The notes: generated by a model not told the origin, from the sequence alone. Numbered from the stretch's first letter, positions 47,000-54,322 are shown. The stretch is DNA of 56,532 bases from an uncultured Clostridia bacterium (GCA_930990065.1 CAKNOA010000012.1:1-56532); one strand, 5' to 3'. Program-made: numbers and translations.

Positions 47000-47272
47000 T
47001 TAACCCCTTTCCGCTTTCAGTTGAAGTGTCTTTAACAGGCTGTCTATTGTCCGCTGTATCTTTTCAGCGTCCACCCGCTCCGCGTTATACCAAAGGATCA
47101 ACAGGAATTTTCCCGCCGTATCCGCTAACGGCTCTTGCGCTTGCTGTTCTTCCGTTACCCCTGTGCAAAGTTCGATATAATCCGGAATGGCGTTTAACAA
47201 GCCCGTTATAATATCGTCGTTGTCCGTGCCGTCCAGCCGCAAAGCTTCCCTTGCGTCCTCTAAACTCAGCAT
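47000..47272 (-). CDS. Head-tail connector (gp6-like)
   Basis: A 90-residue helical protein: MLSLEDAREALRLDGTDNDD, IITGLLNAIPDYIELCTG, and an LLILWYNAERV helix. It has the length and helix pattern of HK97 gp6/SPP1 gp15 connectors, which form a ring under the portal. It lies directly after the major capsid gene, the usual place. Confidence 0.85.
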   Translation of the reverse strand: MLSLEDAREALRLDGTDNDDIITGLLNAIPDYIELCTGVTEEQQAQEPLADTAGKFLLILWYNAERVDAEKIQRTIDSLLKTLQLKAERG

Positions 47273-47287
47273 TGTACCCGCTCCCCG

Positions 47288-48529
47288 TTACGCTGTTGCA
47301 CGTGTCAGCTTGATAAACGCTTCCGGTACAATGGGCTTACAATCGGCAACCGCCATTGCGCGGTAATCAATAAGCCCTTTCTTGAAGCTGCTTTCTCTGG
47401 AAGCTTCGATCGTGATACCCTCGGGCATATTGTAGCCCATGTAATTGAAGTTGCCGAAAATGATTGTTTCAGCCGGAAGGTAATCATCAACCACAACGGG
47501 GAAGCCTAAAATTTTCCCGATTGTTTCAGCCTTTGGATCGGCAATAAAGATCGGGCGCTTGTTCGCGTCTACAAGCCCATAGAACAGGCTGTAAAGCGTC
47601 GCGTTATTCATAGCCCAGCAAGCGCCGTTAGCATACCCGCGCTTCAATGCGGCGACAACCTTTACAACGTCGGCATATACAAGCCCGTCTGTCTTGCTGA
47701 AAGTGAAAGCGTTGGTGTTTGCCGTCCACGAAATACCCGAAAGAACGCCCGTGCCTTCCGAAGTACCCGTACCGTTTACAAGGGCGTTTGCGATACAAGC
47801 CATCACGCAATTAGAAAGCTCTTCCACAAGGTAGCTTTCAAACGCCGCAATGCTCATTGTCTGCACCTTCACGCTGATAGAAAGCACCTTCATAATTTCG
47901 TACCCGTCAAAAGTGATGCTTGCGACGGAAGGCGCAACGCTGTCAACCGCCGCGCCCTCGGTATGCCAGCTTGCGGCGGTCAAAGGCGTTCCCACGGGAA
48001 TAGCGATTTTCGACGGCACGTTGAAGCTTCTGCAAACGCTCATAATTCCGCCCATATCGCGGGCTTTGCTGATAACCTCGTTAAGCGTCTGCGTAGGAAG
48101 AACCGCCGCCGCGCTTGTTCCGGTTGCGAAAGCGTCCGCGCGCTGCTCGTTCATAGCGCGGTTAAAAGCCGCTTCTTCAAAGCTGTTCAGCTTGCGCCCC
48201 AGCAGTTTTTTCATAAAGGCGCTTCGGTATTCTGCGCTGTTAAGCACGTCGCCTTCGGTCGCGTCATAGCTTGCGCGGCGCTCAAAGGTCATACCCGCTC
48301 CGGAAATTGGATTGAAGCCGCTGCCCGTCTGCCCGCCGTTTCCGGCGCTGCGCTGCTTGATGTTCTCTTTCGCCTGTGCCAGCCCGTCAAGCTCGATGTT
48401 CAGCGCGTCCACGTCTGCGCCCGCGTCTGTTGAAATGGTGTTTTTGATCTCCGCCGCCCTGCGCTCGATTTCCTCCAGCGTAGAAGTGCGGTAGTGGTTG
48501 AAAGCTTCTGCAATGGTCTTGAATTTCAT
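47288..48529 (-). CDS. Major capsid protein, HK97 fold
   Basis: A 413-residue HK97 gp5-like protein. Residues 1 to about 75 form a charged helical delta domain that acts as scaffold and is removed by the protease. After the variable region come FATGTSAAAVLPTQTLNEVI, SWHTEGAAV, and FDGYEIMKVLSISVKVQ, classical HK97 capsid segments. The C-terminal half contains the A-domain region NYMGYNMPEGITIEASRE. It is complete. A separate capsid gene is the defining feature of capsid-forming satellites. Confidence 0.94.
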   Translation of the reverse strand: MKFKTIAEAFNHYRTSTLEEIERRAAEIKNTISTDAGADVDALNIELDGLAQAKENIKQRSAGNGGQTGSGFNPISGAGMTFERRASYDATEGDVLNSAEYRSAFMKKLLGRKLNSFEEAAFNRAMNEQRADAFATGTSAAAVLPTQTLNEVISKARDMGGIMSVCRSFNVPSKIAIPVGTPLTAASWHTEGAAVDSVAPSVASITFDGYEIMKVLSISVKVQTMSIAAFESYLVEELSNCVMACIANALVNGTGTSEGTGVLSGISWTANTNAFTFSKTDGLVYADVVKVVAALKRGYANGACWAMNNATLYSLFYGLVDANKRPIFIADPKAETIGKILGFPVVVDDYLPAETIIFGNFNYMGYNMPEGITIEASRESSFKKGLIDYRAMAVADCKPIVPEAFIKLTRATA

Positions 48530-48531
48530 TG

Positions 48532-48792
48532 TTATTTTCCTCCCCGTTTAATGGTGATAATGGTATTTGCTGTATCGGTGATCTGTTTTGCGAAAGCAAG
48601 ATATTCGCTTCTTGCCGATTTCGGGTTGCTGCTGCCGTCATAGCCGGAAGCGATCTTCTCTTGTTCCCGCTCCAAAATTTCTAATTGAGCATATAGCCGA
48701 TCTGTGAGGGAGCGGCGGCGCTTTTTTTCCGGCTCCTGCTTCGGCACTTCGTTTTCCTGCGCCGCTTCGGTGTTCATTTTCTCTTCGTCCAT
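48532..48792 (-). CDS. Small charged protein between protease and capsid genes
   Basis: An 86-residue protein with an acidic N-terminus, a basic KKRRRSLTDR patch, a helix (LYAQLEILEREQEKIASG) and a second helix YLAFAKQITDTANTIITIKR. No recognised family. It sits between the prohead protease and major capsid genes with almost no spacing, so a role in capsid assembly or size control is a reasonable guess, not shown. Confidence 0.6.
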   Translation of the reverse strand: MDEEKMNTEAAQENEVPKQEPEKKRRRSLTDRLYAQLEILEREQEKIASGYDGSSNPKSARSEYLAFAKQITDTANTIITIKRGGK

Positions 48793-48796
48793 CGTG

Positions 48797-49369
48797 TTAA
48801 ACCTCTTTCATCAAGATTTTGTTTGCCTTAATAATCGCCGCTGCCTTCTTCTGCTCGGAAGCCGCCGCGCTAAAAGCGGATCGCGCTTCAACGCTTGTTT
48901 GCGGGTAGGCAGGGAAGGGGACGACGCTGATTTCATACACTTTTTCGATCGTGAAGATCGTCCGCGTATTGGTCGCCGCGTCGTAACTGTCGCCGCCTTC
49001 CGGCACTTTGAAGGCAAATGACATTCCGGAAAGATCGCCGCGCTGTACTGCCGTATAGACGCTTCGCGCTTCCTCGGTGTCGGGTAATTCTGCAACCATC
49101 TTCAACCCTGCCGGATCAATCGTGAGTTGCATTGTCTTTGGTGTCCTTGCAAGCGGCACTTTGTTCAAGTCGTGATTGTAAAACAACCGCGCGTCGGATA
49201 AATCCGCATGATCCAGCGCGCCCGCTCGGATAATTTCGATATACGATCCTGCCGGATCGCCTATCTTGGTAGGCTGATCGTAAACGATCGGTCTACCCTC
49301 TAATCTAAGGGCTTTTGAAGCGTCTGCCGCCGCTGCCGCCCTTATTTCGCATACTCTAATTTCCTTCAT
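48797..49369 (-). CDS. HK97-family prohead protease
   Basis: A 190-residue serine protease. It has LRLEGRPIVYDQPT, ARLFYNHDLNKVPLA with catalytic His66, RSVYTAVQRGDLSGMSFAF with the catalytic Ser at 114, and EVYEISVVPFPAYPQT-type ending. It removes the capsid delta domain during maturation. The upstream unknown gene overlaps it by 14 bases. Confidence 0.92.
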   Translation of the reverse strand: MKEIRVCEIRAAAAADASKALRLEGRPIVYDQPTKIGDPAGSYIEIIRAGALDHADLSDARLFYNHDLNKVPLARTPKTMQLTIDPAGLKMVAELPDTEEARSVYTAVQRGDLSGMSFAFKVPEGGDSYDAATNTRTIFTIEKVYEISVVPFPAYPQTSVEARSAFSAAASEQKKAAAIIKANKILMKEV

Positions 49370-49673
49370 TCCCGCTGTCCTCCGTTTCCGTGATATGTTC
49401 GCTTGCGATAATAGTTAGGTCAAGCCATTCTTTGAACAGCGCGTAAAGCTGTATGGGTATAAAGCTGTTTTGCTCCGGATCAAATACCGCCATTGTGCCA
49501 GCCGGTATGTAATCTTCTTCCGGCGTTTCCGGTATCCCGCTTATATCCCGACGCATAAAACCCGCTATTCCGGAAAGGTCGCCCGTTTTTGCATACAGCG
49601 GAATAAACGGGAATTCGTCTGTTTTGTTGTCCTTCGTCCCCATAAGCATTACTTGTATATAGCGGTCATTCAT
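49356..49673 (-). CDS. Unknown small protein between portal and protease genes
   Basis: A 105-residue acidic protein from the ATG at 49673: MNDRYIQVMLMGTKDNKTDE, FPFIPLYAKTGDLSGIAGFM, then an IPETPEEDYIPAGT loop. No family recognised. It overlaps the portal gene by 8 bases and the protease gene by 14 bases, so it is embedded in the head operon. The longer frame has no ribosome site. Confidence 0.6.
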   Translation of the reverse strand: MNDRYIQVMLMGTKDNKTDEFPFIPLYAKTGDLSGIAGFMRRDISGIPETPEEDYIPAGTMAVFDPEQNSFIPIQLYALFKEWLDLTIIASEHITETEDSGNEGN

Positions 49674-50916
49674 TGTCTGCCGCCCCCTTTCCCTCTCCGG
49701 AAGCCGCCGAAAGCACGGCGGGCGCTTTCGCCCTTGCAAGCTGGTATTCCTCCGCTTTGTCTGCGTCTACGTAATTAAGCGACTGTATGCGTCTGTCGCC
49801 GTTCTCGACGCTCGGAAGATTGAGGATTTCCAAAGCTTGGTTTACCGTAAGTAAGCCCATCGGCATAAATTCGCGGATAATATTTACCTTCGTTGCGTTG
49901 CTGGTGAATTGCAGCCGCCCGCTTTCAAACATAATGGAGTTGCCGAAGGCGCGTTCCCTGTCGTTGAACAGCTTGCGGGTAAATTCAAGGCTTAATTGCA
50001 GGGAAAGCGGTTCTATGGTGCTTTCGTAAAACGCCGCCCATTGATCTTCATTGTAGCTGCTGTTTACGATCGCTTCCGATACGCCTAAATAGTTGTAAAT
50101 CTTATCCTTTACCGCTTGCATTTGCTTTTCGTCTATGGAATAGGGCTTATTGTCAAGCGGTATATATTCCGAACCGCTATCAATCGCCGCCACGCCGCCG
50201 TTGTTCGTAACATCAAGATAGTCTTTTACGAAGTTATCTTTGATCTGCTTTAACATTTCCGGACTTGCTATCTGCGTCCGGCGCAAAATACCGCGAAGGC
50301 TTGCGCCGCTCTTGATCGCGGATATGATACCTTCGTTCTGCGTATGCGCTAACTGCAAAGCAGGGGAAAGTGCGTCGTTCGGATCGCCCAAAATATCGTT
50401 GCCGTTGAAATTGCGGCGAAGGTGGATTATCTCGGAATAGGGCAAAAGCGTTTCTTTCCCGCCCGAAAAAATGAAGCGTACATAGAGAACGCCGCCCGCG
50501 TCGCTCATAAATTCAGCGTGAACAGGGTTAAGCGGGAATACGGCGGCAAGCTGCCCACGTTCGTCCCGCTTCATATATGCAAAAGCGTTGTTATACAGGT
50601 AATAGTGGGTAATCAGCTTATACAGCATATCAAACGCGCTCATATACGGGTTAGGCTCAATCTGCAAAATGCGGTTTATCCTGCAATCGCCTTCCACCCG
50701 CTCATGGTTGCGGTATTTGATAATGTGCGATCCCTTCATTTTCGCCGCGTTGCGGGCGATCGCGTCAACAGCGCTCCGGTAAATATCGTTGCTGTAAGCG
50801 TCCCCGCTCCACGCCGCAAACGAATTCCCGCCACCGATAATCTCCGCGCGGGCAATACTGCTTTCCGGCGGCTTTGCCTTCCCAAAAATCCGTTGAAAAA
50901 TGCTTATTCTTCCCAT
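49666..50916 (-). CDS. Phage portal protein, HK97 family
   Basis: A 416-residue portal: NDIYRSAVDAIARNAAKMKG, LITHYYLYNNAFAYMKRD, the core DNKPYSIDEKQMQAVKD and the clip/stem region YNEDQWAAFYESTIEPL, ending in a Lys/Ala-rich tail. It forms the dodecameric ring through which DNA enters. It overlaps the gp10-like gene by 13 bases. Confidence 0.94.
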   Translation of the reverse strand: MGRISIFQRIFGKAKPPESSIARAEIIGGGNSFAAWSGDAYSNDIYRSAVDAIARNAAKMKGSHIIKYRNHERVEGDCRINRILQIEPNPYMSAFDMLYKLITHYYLYNNAFAYMKRDERGQLAAVFPLNPVHAEFMSDAGGVLYVRFIFSGGKETLLPYSEIIHLRRNFNGNDILGDPNDALSPALQLAHTQNEGIISAIKSGASLRGILRRTQIASPEMLKQIKDNFVKDYLDVTNNGGVAAIDSGSEYIPLDNKPYSIDEKQMQAVKDKIYNYLGVSEAIVNSSYNEDQWAAFYESTIEPLSLQLSLEFTRKLFNDRERAFGNSIMFESGRLQFTSNATKVNIIREFMPMGLLTVNQALEILNLPSVENGDRRIQSLNYVDADKAEEYQLARAKAPAVLSAASGEGKGAADNE

Positions 50917-51338
50917 TCTCCCGCGTCCCCTCCTGCTTTCGACATTTCTTCTTCAAACACTTCCCGCATACGCTGTATTGCCTTGCTTCCGCCGCGTTCA
51001 TCGGCAAGAGTTTTCCACGGGCGTGCTGGGTGCTTTGAATTTCCCAATTCGTACACATACGCTTTTATCGCGTTCGGTACGCCGTGCCTGTCGTATCCGG
51101 TAGGCGAAACGGTAACATACTTTGCGCCGCCCGCCTTTTTGATTTTGCCGGATTTAATCGACTTGATAAGATCGCCGGTATCCTTGATCTTGTATTCCTT
51201 CAAGGCGGCTTTCATTTCCTCGCGCATAACCTTTGCACCGGCATATAACATATGGTTTACCGTGCCTTCAACCTTCGCCCCGCGTTCTTTCAACTGATCG
51301 CGGATCACGTCCAGCCCCGTTACTTTGAATTGCGCCAT
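50904..51338 (-). CDS. HK97 gp10-like neck/tail-joining protein
   Basis: A 144-residue protein beginning MAQFKVTGLDVIRDQLKERG, with VNHMLYAGAKVMREEMKAAL, KDTGDLIKSIKSGK and the closing YELGNSKHPARPWKTLAD, the HK97 gp10 pattern. It is the only tail-side morphogenetic protein in the element and normally joins head and tail. It precedes the portal gene, so the order differs from standard HK97 phages where it follows the connectors. Confidence 0.86.
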   Translation of the reverse strand: MAQFKVTGLDVIRDQLKERGAKVEGTVNHMLYAGAKVMREEMKAALKEYKIKDTGDLIKSIKSGKIKKAGGAKYVTVSPTGYDRHGVPNAIKAYVYELGNSKHPARPWKTLADERGGSKAIQRMREVFEEEMSKAGGDAGEWEE

Positions 51339-51450
51339 ACAGCCGCCCCCTTTCCTGTTCTTCCTGCTCATTCCTCCGTTCAATCTCGCAATCGCAAGTT
51401 TCCGAAGGATCAAGGTTGCTCCCGCAATGCGGGCAAGTCCTGTAATACAC
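51268..51450 (-). CDS. Small zinc-ribbon protein
   Basis: A 60-residue protein starting GTG behind AAGGGAG: YYRTCPHCGSNLDPSETCDC, that is C-x2-C then C-x-C, followed by an acidic-basic helical tail. Short proteins of this wording are frequent in clostridial phages. Its 3' part overlaps the gp10-like gene start by 71 bases in another frame. Confidence 0.6.
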   Translation of the reverse strand: MYYRTCPHCGSNLDPSETCDCEIERRNEQEEQERGRLYGAIQSNGAGRDPRSVERTRGEG

Positions 51451-51832
51451 TTCCGTTTTCTCCCTTCACGTTTAATAATGCCCGCTGCTTTCTCCCACCC
51501 CTCCGCCCCTCCCGCTGGGAGGGGGACAGGCTCAAAGGAATTGAATTTCCGGCAAACAGGCGCGCCGATCGTCCGTTGAATACGCCTATATGATTTTTGT
51601 TATCCCCGTCGCCGCCCTGTTCCTATCACTCCGGCAACTCACCGTAAAGAGGCTTTCGCGGCATATCCTCGCGCCGCTTTGCGCCGCTCCGGTATTCCAC
51701 GTTCCTCTTGACGGCTCGCCGCCTTCGTGATCTTTGAGAAACAGGCGACGGGGAATTGAACAAAAATCTAATCTTATCGGCTTTGGTTGCCTAACCTTAC
51801 ACATTTACAAGGCGTTCCACGCTGATTATCAA
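51451..51832. other. 382-base gene-free stretch between head genes and rep
   Basis: No convincing reading frame. It contains the long stem-loop at 51603-51754, a CCCCTCC-rich stretch near 51500 with CTCCCGCTGGGAGG, and the palindrome GCTGATT-ATC-AATCAGC (51821-51837) over the rep stop codon. A replication origin or structured RNA is the most likely use. Confidence 0.6.
51603..51754. repeat. 152-base imperfect stem-loop, candidate single-strand origin
   Basis: Outer arms TCCCCGTCGCC (51603-51613) and GGCGACGGGGA (51744-51754) pair perfectly. Inner pairs continue in order: CTGTT with AACAG, ATCAC with GTGAT, CGGC with GCCG, and CCGT-A-AAGAGG (51642-51652) with CCTCTT-G-ACGG (51704-51714). The remaining loop of about 50 bases has its own GCGGC/GCCGC stem. 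Such nested partial pairing over 150 bases is typical of sso regions of rolling-circle plasmids. Confidence 0.6.
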
Positions 51833-52594
51833 TCAGCATTTTAGAACCCGCTTCCGCCCGCTTCTCGGCGGCGCAGTTTCGTCCTCTTCGCTCTTTACAT
51901 ATTTGAAATTCATATACCCGTATGGCGTTATCTTTGCCGACACAAGTTTATATCCCTTCGGCGGTTTCGGCGGCTTGTTTTCGGAATAGGCGCGCTTTAC
52001 CTCGGTTGCTTCCTCCACTTCCGGTTCGCATAAATTCCGCGTTCCCTTGTAGTGGCGCACGCCCTGTTCCGGTTCCCAATGGTCGAAAAGGTAATTTGCA
52101 AGCCCTGTGTAATCCTGCCCGTGATCTACGCCGTTATAGTAATTGTGTTCCCGCAAGTGTTCGATCCGCAAAACCGTTCCGGCTTTCCATTTCTCCCGTA
52201 TCTGCTCTTCGGTGATCCCGTTTGTTACCATGTGAAAATGAATGCGGTTCGTTGATTTCCCGCGCCCTTTTGAAAGAACGGCTTGCATATCCGGATTAAG
52301 CCGCCGCAAGCGCCGCCAAAACGGGTTTATAATCGCGTCCGCTTCCTCGTATGTATGCGCTTCGTTTTCCCGATCCAGCGTCAGCGTGATATATAGCGAC
52401 TGCGGGGAAAACGTCGCGTTGAATTTCCGCGCAAAATTGCGGCGGGCGATCTGCCTTTTGAATTCCTCGTATTCCTCTTTGCTGCTAAATCGCGGGCGCG
52501 GCTCGTATTTGCCCGCGTCCTTTACTCGCTCCGGCACGGTGTAAACCTCCTGTTCGCATACGCTCCCCGCGAAAATGCGGCGTTTTGCCCTCAT
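51833..52594 (-). CDS. HUH rolling-circle replication initiator
   Basis: The 253-residue product has the Rep motifs in order: motif 1 SLYITLTLD (66-74), the HUH motif RIHFHMV with His119 and His121, and candidate nicking tyrosines in DYTGLANYLFDHW (Tyr168, or Tyr162). It would nick the circular element and start rolling-circle replication. The ATG at 52594 is preceded by AGGAGG seven bases away; the longer frame starts before that site. An antisense RNA gene lies over its leader. Confidence 0.85.
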   Translation of the reverse strand: MRAKRRIFAGSVCEQEVYTVPERVKDAGKYEPRPRFSSKEEYEEFKRQIARRNFARKFNATFSPQSLYITLTLDRENEAHTYEEADAIINPFWRRLRRLNPDMQAVLSKGRGKSTNRIHFHMVTNGITEEQIREKWKAGTVLRIEHLREHNYYNGVDHGQDYTGLANYLFDHWEPEQGVRHYKGTRNLCEPEVEEATEVKRAYSENKPPKPPKGYKLVSAKITPYGYMNFKYVKSEEDETAPPRSGRKRVLKC

Positions 52595-52611
52595 TTTTTC
52601 GACCTCCTGCA

Positions 52612-52640
52612 TTGACAAGAAGCCGCACAAATGCTATACT
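52612..52640 (+). promoter_or_regulatory. Promoter of the antisense RNA opposing rep
   Basis: TTGACA (52612-52617) and TATACT (52635-52640) with exactly 17 bases between. It points away from rep, against its leader. Confidence 0.8.
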
Positions 52641-52667
52641 ATATATGGTTGTATGTTGCATTTGTGC
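52625..52667. repeat. 10-base inverted repeat in the rep leader
   Basis: GCACAAATGC (52625-52634) and GCATTTGTGC (52658-52667), perfect, with a 23-base spacer. In the rep message this is a hairpin just upstream of the ribosome site. One arm falls inside the antisense RNA. Confidence 0.75.
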
Positions 52668-52713
52668 AGCTACTTAACGTTCATCGGTTGCCGCCGATGG
52701 GCGTTATTTTTTT
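52646..52713 (+). ncRNA. Predicted counter-transcribed RNA controlling rep
   Basis: About 68 bases from the predicted start after the promoter at 52612-52640 to a terminator with a T-run at 52705-52713. It is complementary to the rep mRNA leader between the upstream gene stop (52722) and the rep ATG (52594). Its body covers one arm of the 52625-52667 inverted repeat. The layout equals the copy-control RNAs of rolling-circle plasmids such as pT181 and pMV158. Confidence 0.7.
52675..52713 (+). terminator. Terminator of the antisense RNA
   Basis: AACG and CATCGG pair with CCGATG and CGTT, followed by ATTTTTTT on the plus strand. No plus-strand coding gene ends here. Confidence 0.78.
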
Positions 52714-52721
52714 GTCTGTTT

Positions 52722-53465
52722 TCATATTCCGACTACCTCCAGCAAGCCCGCTATGTACGGATCGCGGCGGCGTTCCGGCGAAAGCGTCTTTGCAGCTTCG
52801 CGGCACTCTTCCCGCAAGCATACCCGCTCTTCAAGGTTGAAGGAAGAAGCTGGATCGTGAAGCGGGAAATATGCTTCATAGCTTACAAGCTCCGCTTTCC
52901 TGCATTGCTGCCCGTGATACCGGTTCAGCCGCAAAAGCCTTTTCTTTACTGCGCCGCATACATACGGTTCAAAACTCGCCCCCGCGCTGATCCCTCTTGT
53001 AAACGCTTCTTCCGCAACTATAACAAGTTCGTTGTATGCTTCCGCTATAATATCTTCCATTTCGTACCACACATCTTTGCAGCGAAGAGCGCCCGACATT
53101 TTCAGCGCGGTATATTTGACAGGTTCTAACGCCGCTATGATTGCCGCGTCCCGCTCCGCCTTCGTTGCGAACGGCTTTACGCGCGGTTTATACTCCGCCG
53201 CCGCTGCCCCGTAATGCTCGAATAGCTCTTCCGGCTTTACCCCCAGCGCGTCCGCGATAAGCTGCGCGGTTGTGTCCGATATTGTTTTCATATCTTCGCG
53301 ACACGGGACGCCGCCAGCCGCCCATATTTCTAACTTTCCGATCGTTGTTCTGCTAATACCCGCCCGCTCTGCAAGCGTCCCTTGCGCCCAGCCGCGTTTC
53401 CTGCGTTCCTCTTCAATCGTGTTCGGGTAACTCTGAAAGCGGAAATTGAATTTTGTGCTTCTCAT
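52722..53465 (-). CDS. XRE helix-turn-helix fused to a sigma-70 region 2-like domain
   Basis: A 247-residue protein. Residues about 14-83 are a Cro/C1-type helix-turn-helix (LAERAGISRTTIGKLEIWAA). Residues about 105-180 resemble sigma region 2 (YEMEDIIAEAYNELVIVAEE, then FEPYVCGAVKKRLLRLNR). The remainder (FNLEERVCLREECREAAKTL) is reminiscent of the start of sigma regions 3-4 but is short. I infer a transcription activator for the downstream rep or late genes. It lies upstream of rep on the same strand. Confidence 0.6.
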   Translation of the reverse strand: MRSTKFNFRFQSYPNTIEEERRKRGWAQGTLAERAGISRTTIGKLEIWAAGGVPCREDMKTISDTTAQLIADALGVKPEELFEHYGAAAAEYKPRVKPFATKAERDAAIIAALEPVKYTALKMSGALRCKDVWYEMEDIIAEAYNELVIVAEEAFTRGISAGASFEPYVCGAVKKRLLRLNRYHGQQCRKAELVSYEAYFPLHDPASSFNLEERVCLREECREAAKTLSPERRRDPYIAGLLEVVGI

Positions 53466-53477
53466 TTTCCCGCCCCC

Positions 53478-53801
53478 TTAAATAACCTTGCACGTGATAT
53501 GCGCTTTGAACGCCTTGCCTTTGATCGCGTCAAGGTACGTTGCGTAATTCGCCCGCACAATATCCGCTTTCATTGGTGGCGGCAAGAACAGTTCTTCAAA
53601 GTCAAGGGCAAATTCAAGATAGGGAATAGCCTTCCGCTTGCAATTCCGGTGCAATGTTCCCATTGTGTAGCTATCTTCTTCCATACCCGCATACGCTGCC
53701 GCAAGTGCCGCCATCTGTATGCAATCCGTCCCCAGCACTTCCGTTTCGTAGCCTTCATACGGGTGGCAACCGCCGCCGTGCTTCTTTTTCCGCTTGCTCA
53801 T
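53478..53801 (-). CDS. Unknown satellite early protein
   Basis: A 107-residue protein with a basic KRKKKHGGG start, a Cys in GTDCIQMAALAAAYAGMEED and LHRNCKRKAIPYLEFALDFE. No recognised family. It sits between the small Asp-rich protein gene and the XRE-sigma gene in the early operon with short spacers, so it is probably expressed early. Its role is unknown. Confidence 0.55.
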   Translation of the reverse strand: MSKRKKKHGGGCHPYEGYETEVLGTDCIQMAALAAAYAGMEEDSYTMGTLHRNCKRKAIPYLEFALDFEELFLPPPMKADIVRANYATYLDAIKGKAFKAHITCKVI

Positions 53802-53804
53802 TGT

Positions 53805-54005
53805 TTACGCTCCTTTCGCCTCTGACGGCCTGCCGTATGAAGTTTCTTTCGGCAAGCAGCCGTATTTCTTCTTGTGCCATGCCTCGAACTTCGCTTGATT
53901 GTCCGGATCATCGAAGAAACTTCCGATTGCTTCCAGTAGCCCCCGGCAATGCGCCGTTATGACGGGTTCTGGAATAGCCGCAATTTCAACCGCAATCGCG
54001 TTCAT
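53805..54005 (-). CDS. Unknown small satellite early protein
   Basis: A 66-residue protein starting MNAIAVEIAAIPEPVITAHC, with LLEAIGSFFDDPDNQAKFEA and a WHKKKYGC helix end. AAAAGGAGG precedes the ATG at 54005; the longer frame has no ribosome site. Proteins of similar look occur in clostridial phages, but no function is known to me. Confidence 0.58.
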   Translation of the reverse strand: MNAIAVEIAAIPEPVITAHCRGLLEAIGSFFDDPDNQAKFEAWHKKKYGCLPKETSYGRPSEAKGA

Positions 54006-54021
54006 ATGTAGCGCCTCCTTT

Positions 54022-54240
54022 TCAGACTGCTTGCGGTTCATAGCGTTTCGGTTGCAAGAAGGTGTCTACCGGAATATCAAGCGCCCCGCAAATCAATTCA
54101 TATTCCGCAAAGGTTAAGCGCCTGTGTCCGTTTAGCGTCAAACTGATTTTTCCAGCCGGAACGCCCGTTTTTTCGCTGATCCAGTTTTGCTTAATGCCAT
54201 TTTCTTGAAGGTAATTTTTGATTTTCGCTTCAACTGTCAT
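54022..54240 (-). CDS. Cro-like XRE-family regulator
   Basis: A 72-residue helix-turn-helix protein: KIKNYLQENGIKQNWISEKT, then GVPAGKISLTLNGHRRLTFA and LDIPVDTFLQPKR. The size is that of Cro. The ATG at 54240 follows GAAAGGAGCGATC. It is the first gene of the minus-strand operon, divergent from the repressor, with a strong promoter and two operators before it. It probably turns off the repressor or tunes early expression. Confidence 0.83.
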   Translation of the reverse strand: MTVEAKIKNYLQENGIKQNWISEKTGVPAGKISLTLNGHRRLTFAEYELICGALDIPVDTFLQPKRYEPQAV

Positions 54241-54261
54241 TTCTGATCGCTCCTTTCTAAA

Positions 54262-54278
54262 ATCTCGACGTTCGAGAT
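54262..54278. promoter_or_regulatory. Operator O1
   Basis: The perfect palindrome ATCTCGA-CGT-TCGAGAT, just downstream of the -10 box of the early promoter. Confidence 0.8.
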
Positions 54279-54285
54279 TATCTTT

Positions 54286-54315
54286 ATTATAAATCTCGAC
54301 AATCGAGTTTGTCAA
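54286..54315 (-). promoter_or_regulatory. Early (Cro operon) promoter of the satellite
   Basis: On the minus strand TTGACA (54315-54310) and TATAAT (54291-54286), consensus in both hexamers, with an 18-base spacer occupied by operator O2. Confidence 0.88.
54293..54309. promoter_or_regulatory. Operator O2
   Basis: ATCTCGA-CAA-TCGAGTT, one mismatch from the O1 palindrome, centred 31 bases from O1. It fills the space between the -35 and -10 boxes of the early promoter. Confidence 0.78.
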
Positions 54316-54322
54316 GTATATT

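Noticed and set aside
52718-52722. Overlap of the antisense RNA with the XRE-sigma gene
   Set aside because: The predicted RNA ends at 52713, before the stop codon of that gene at 52722, so it opposes only the rep leader.
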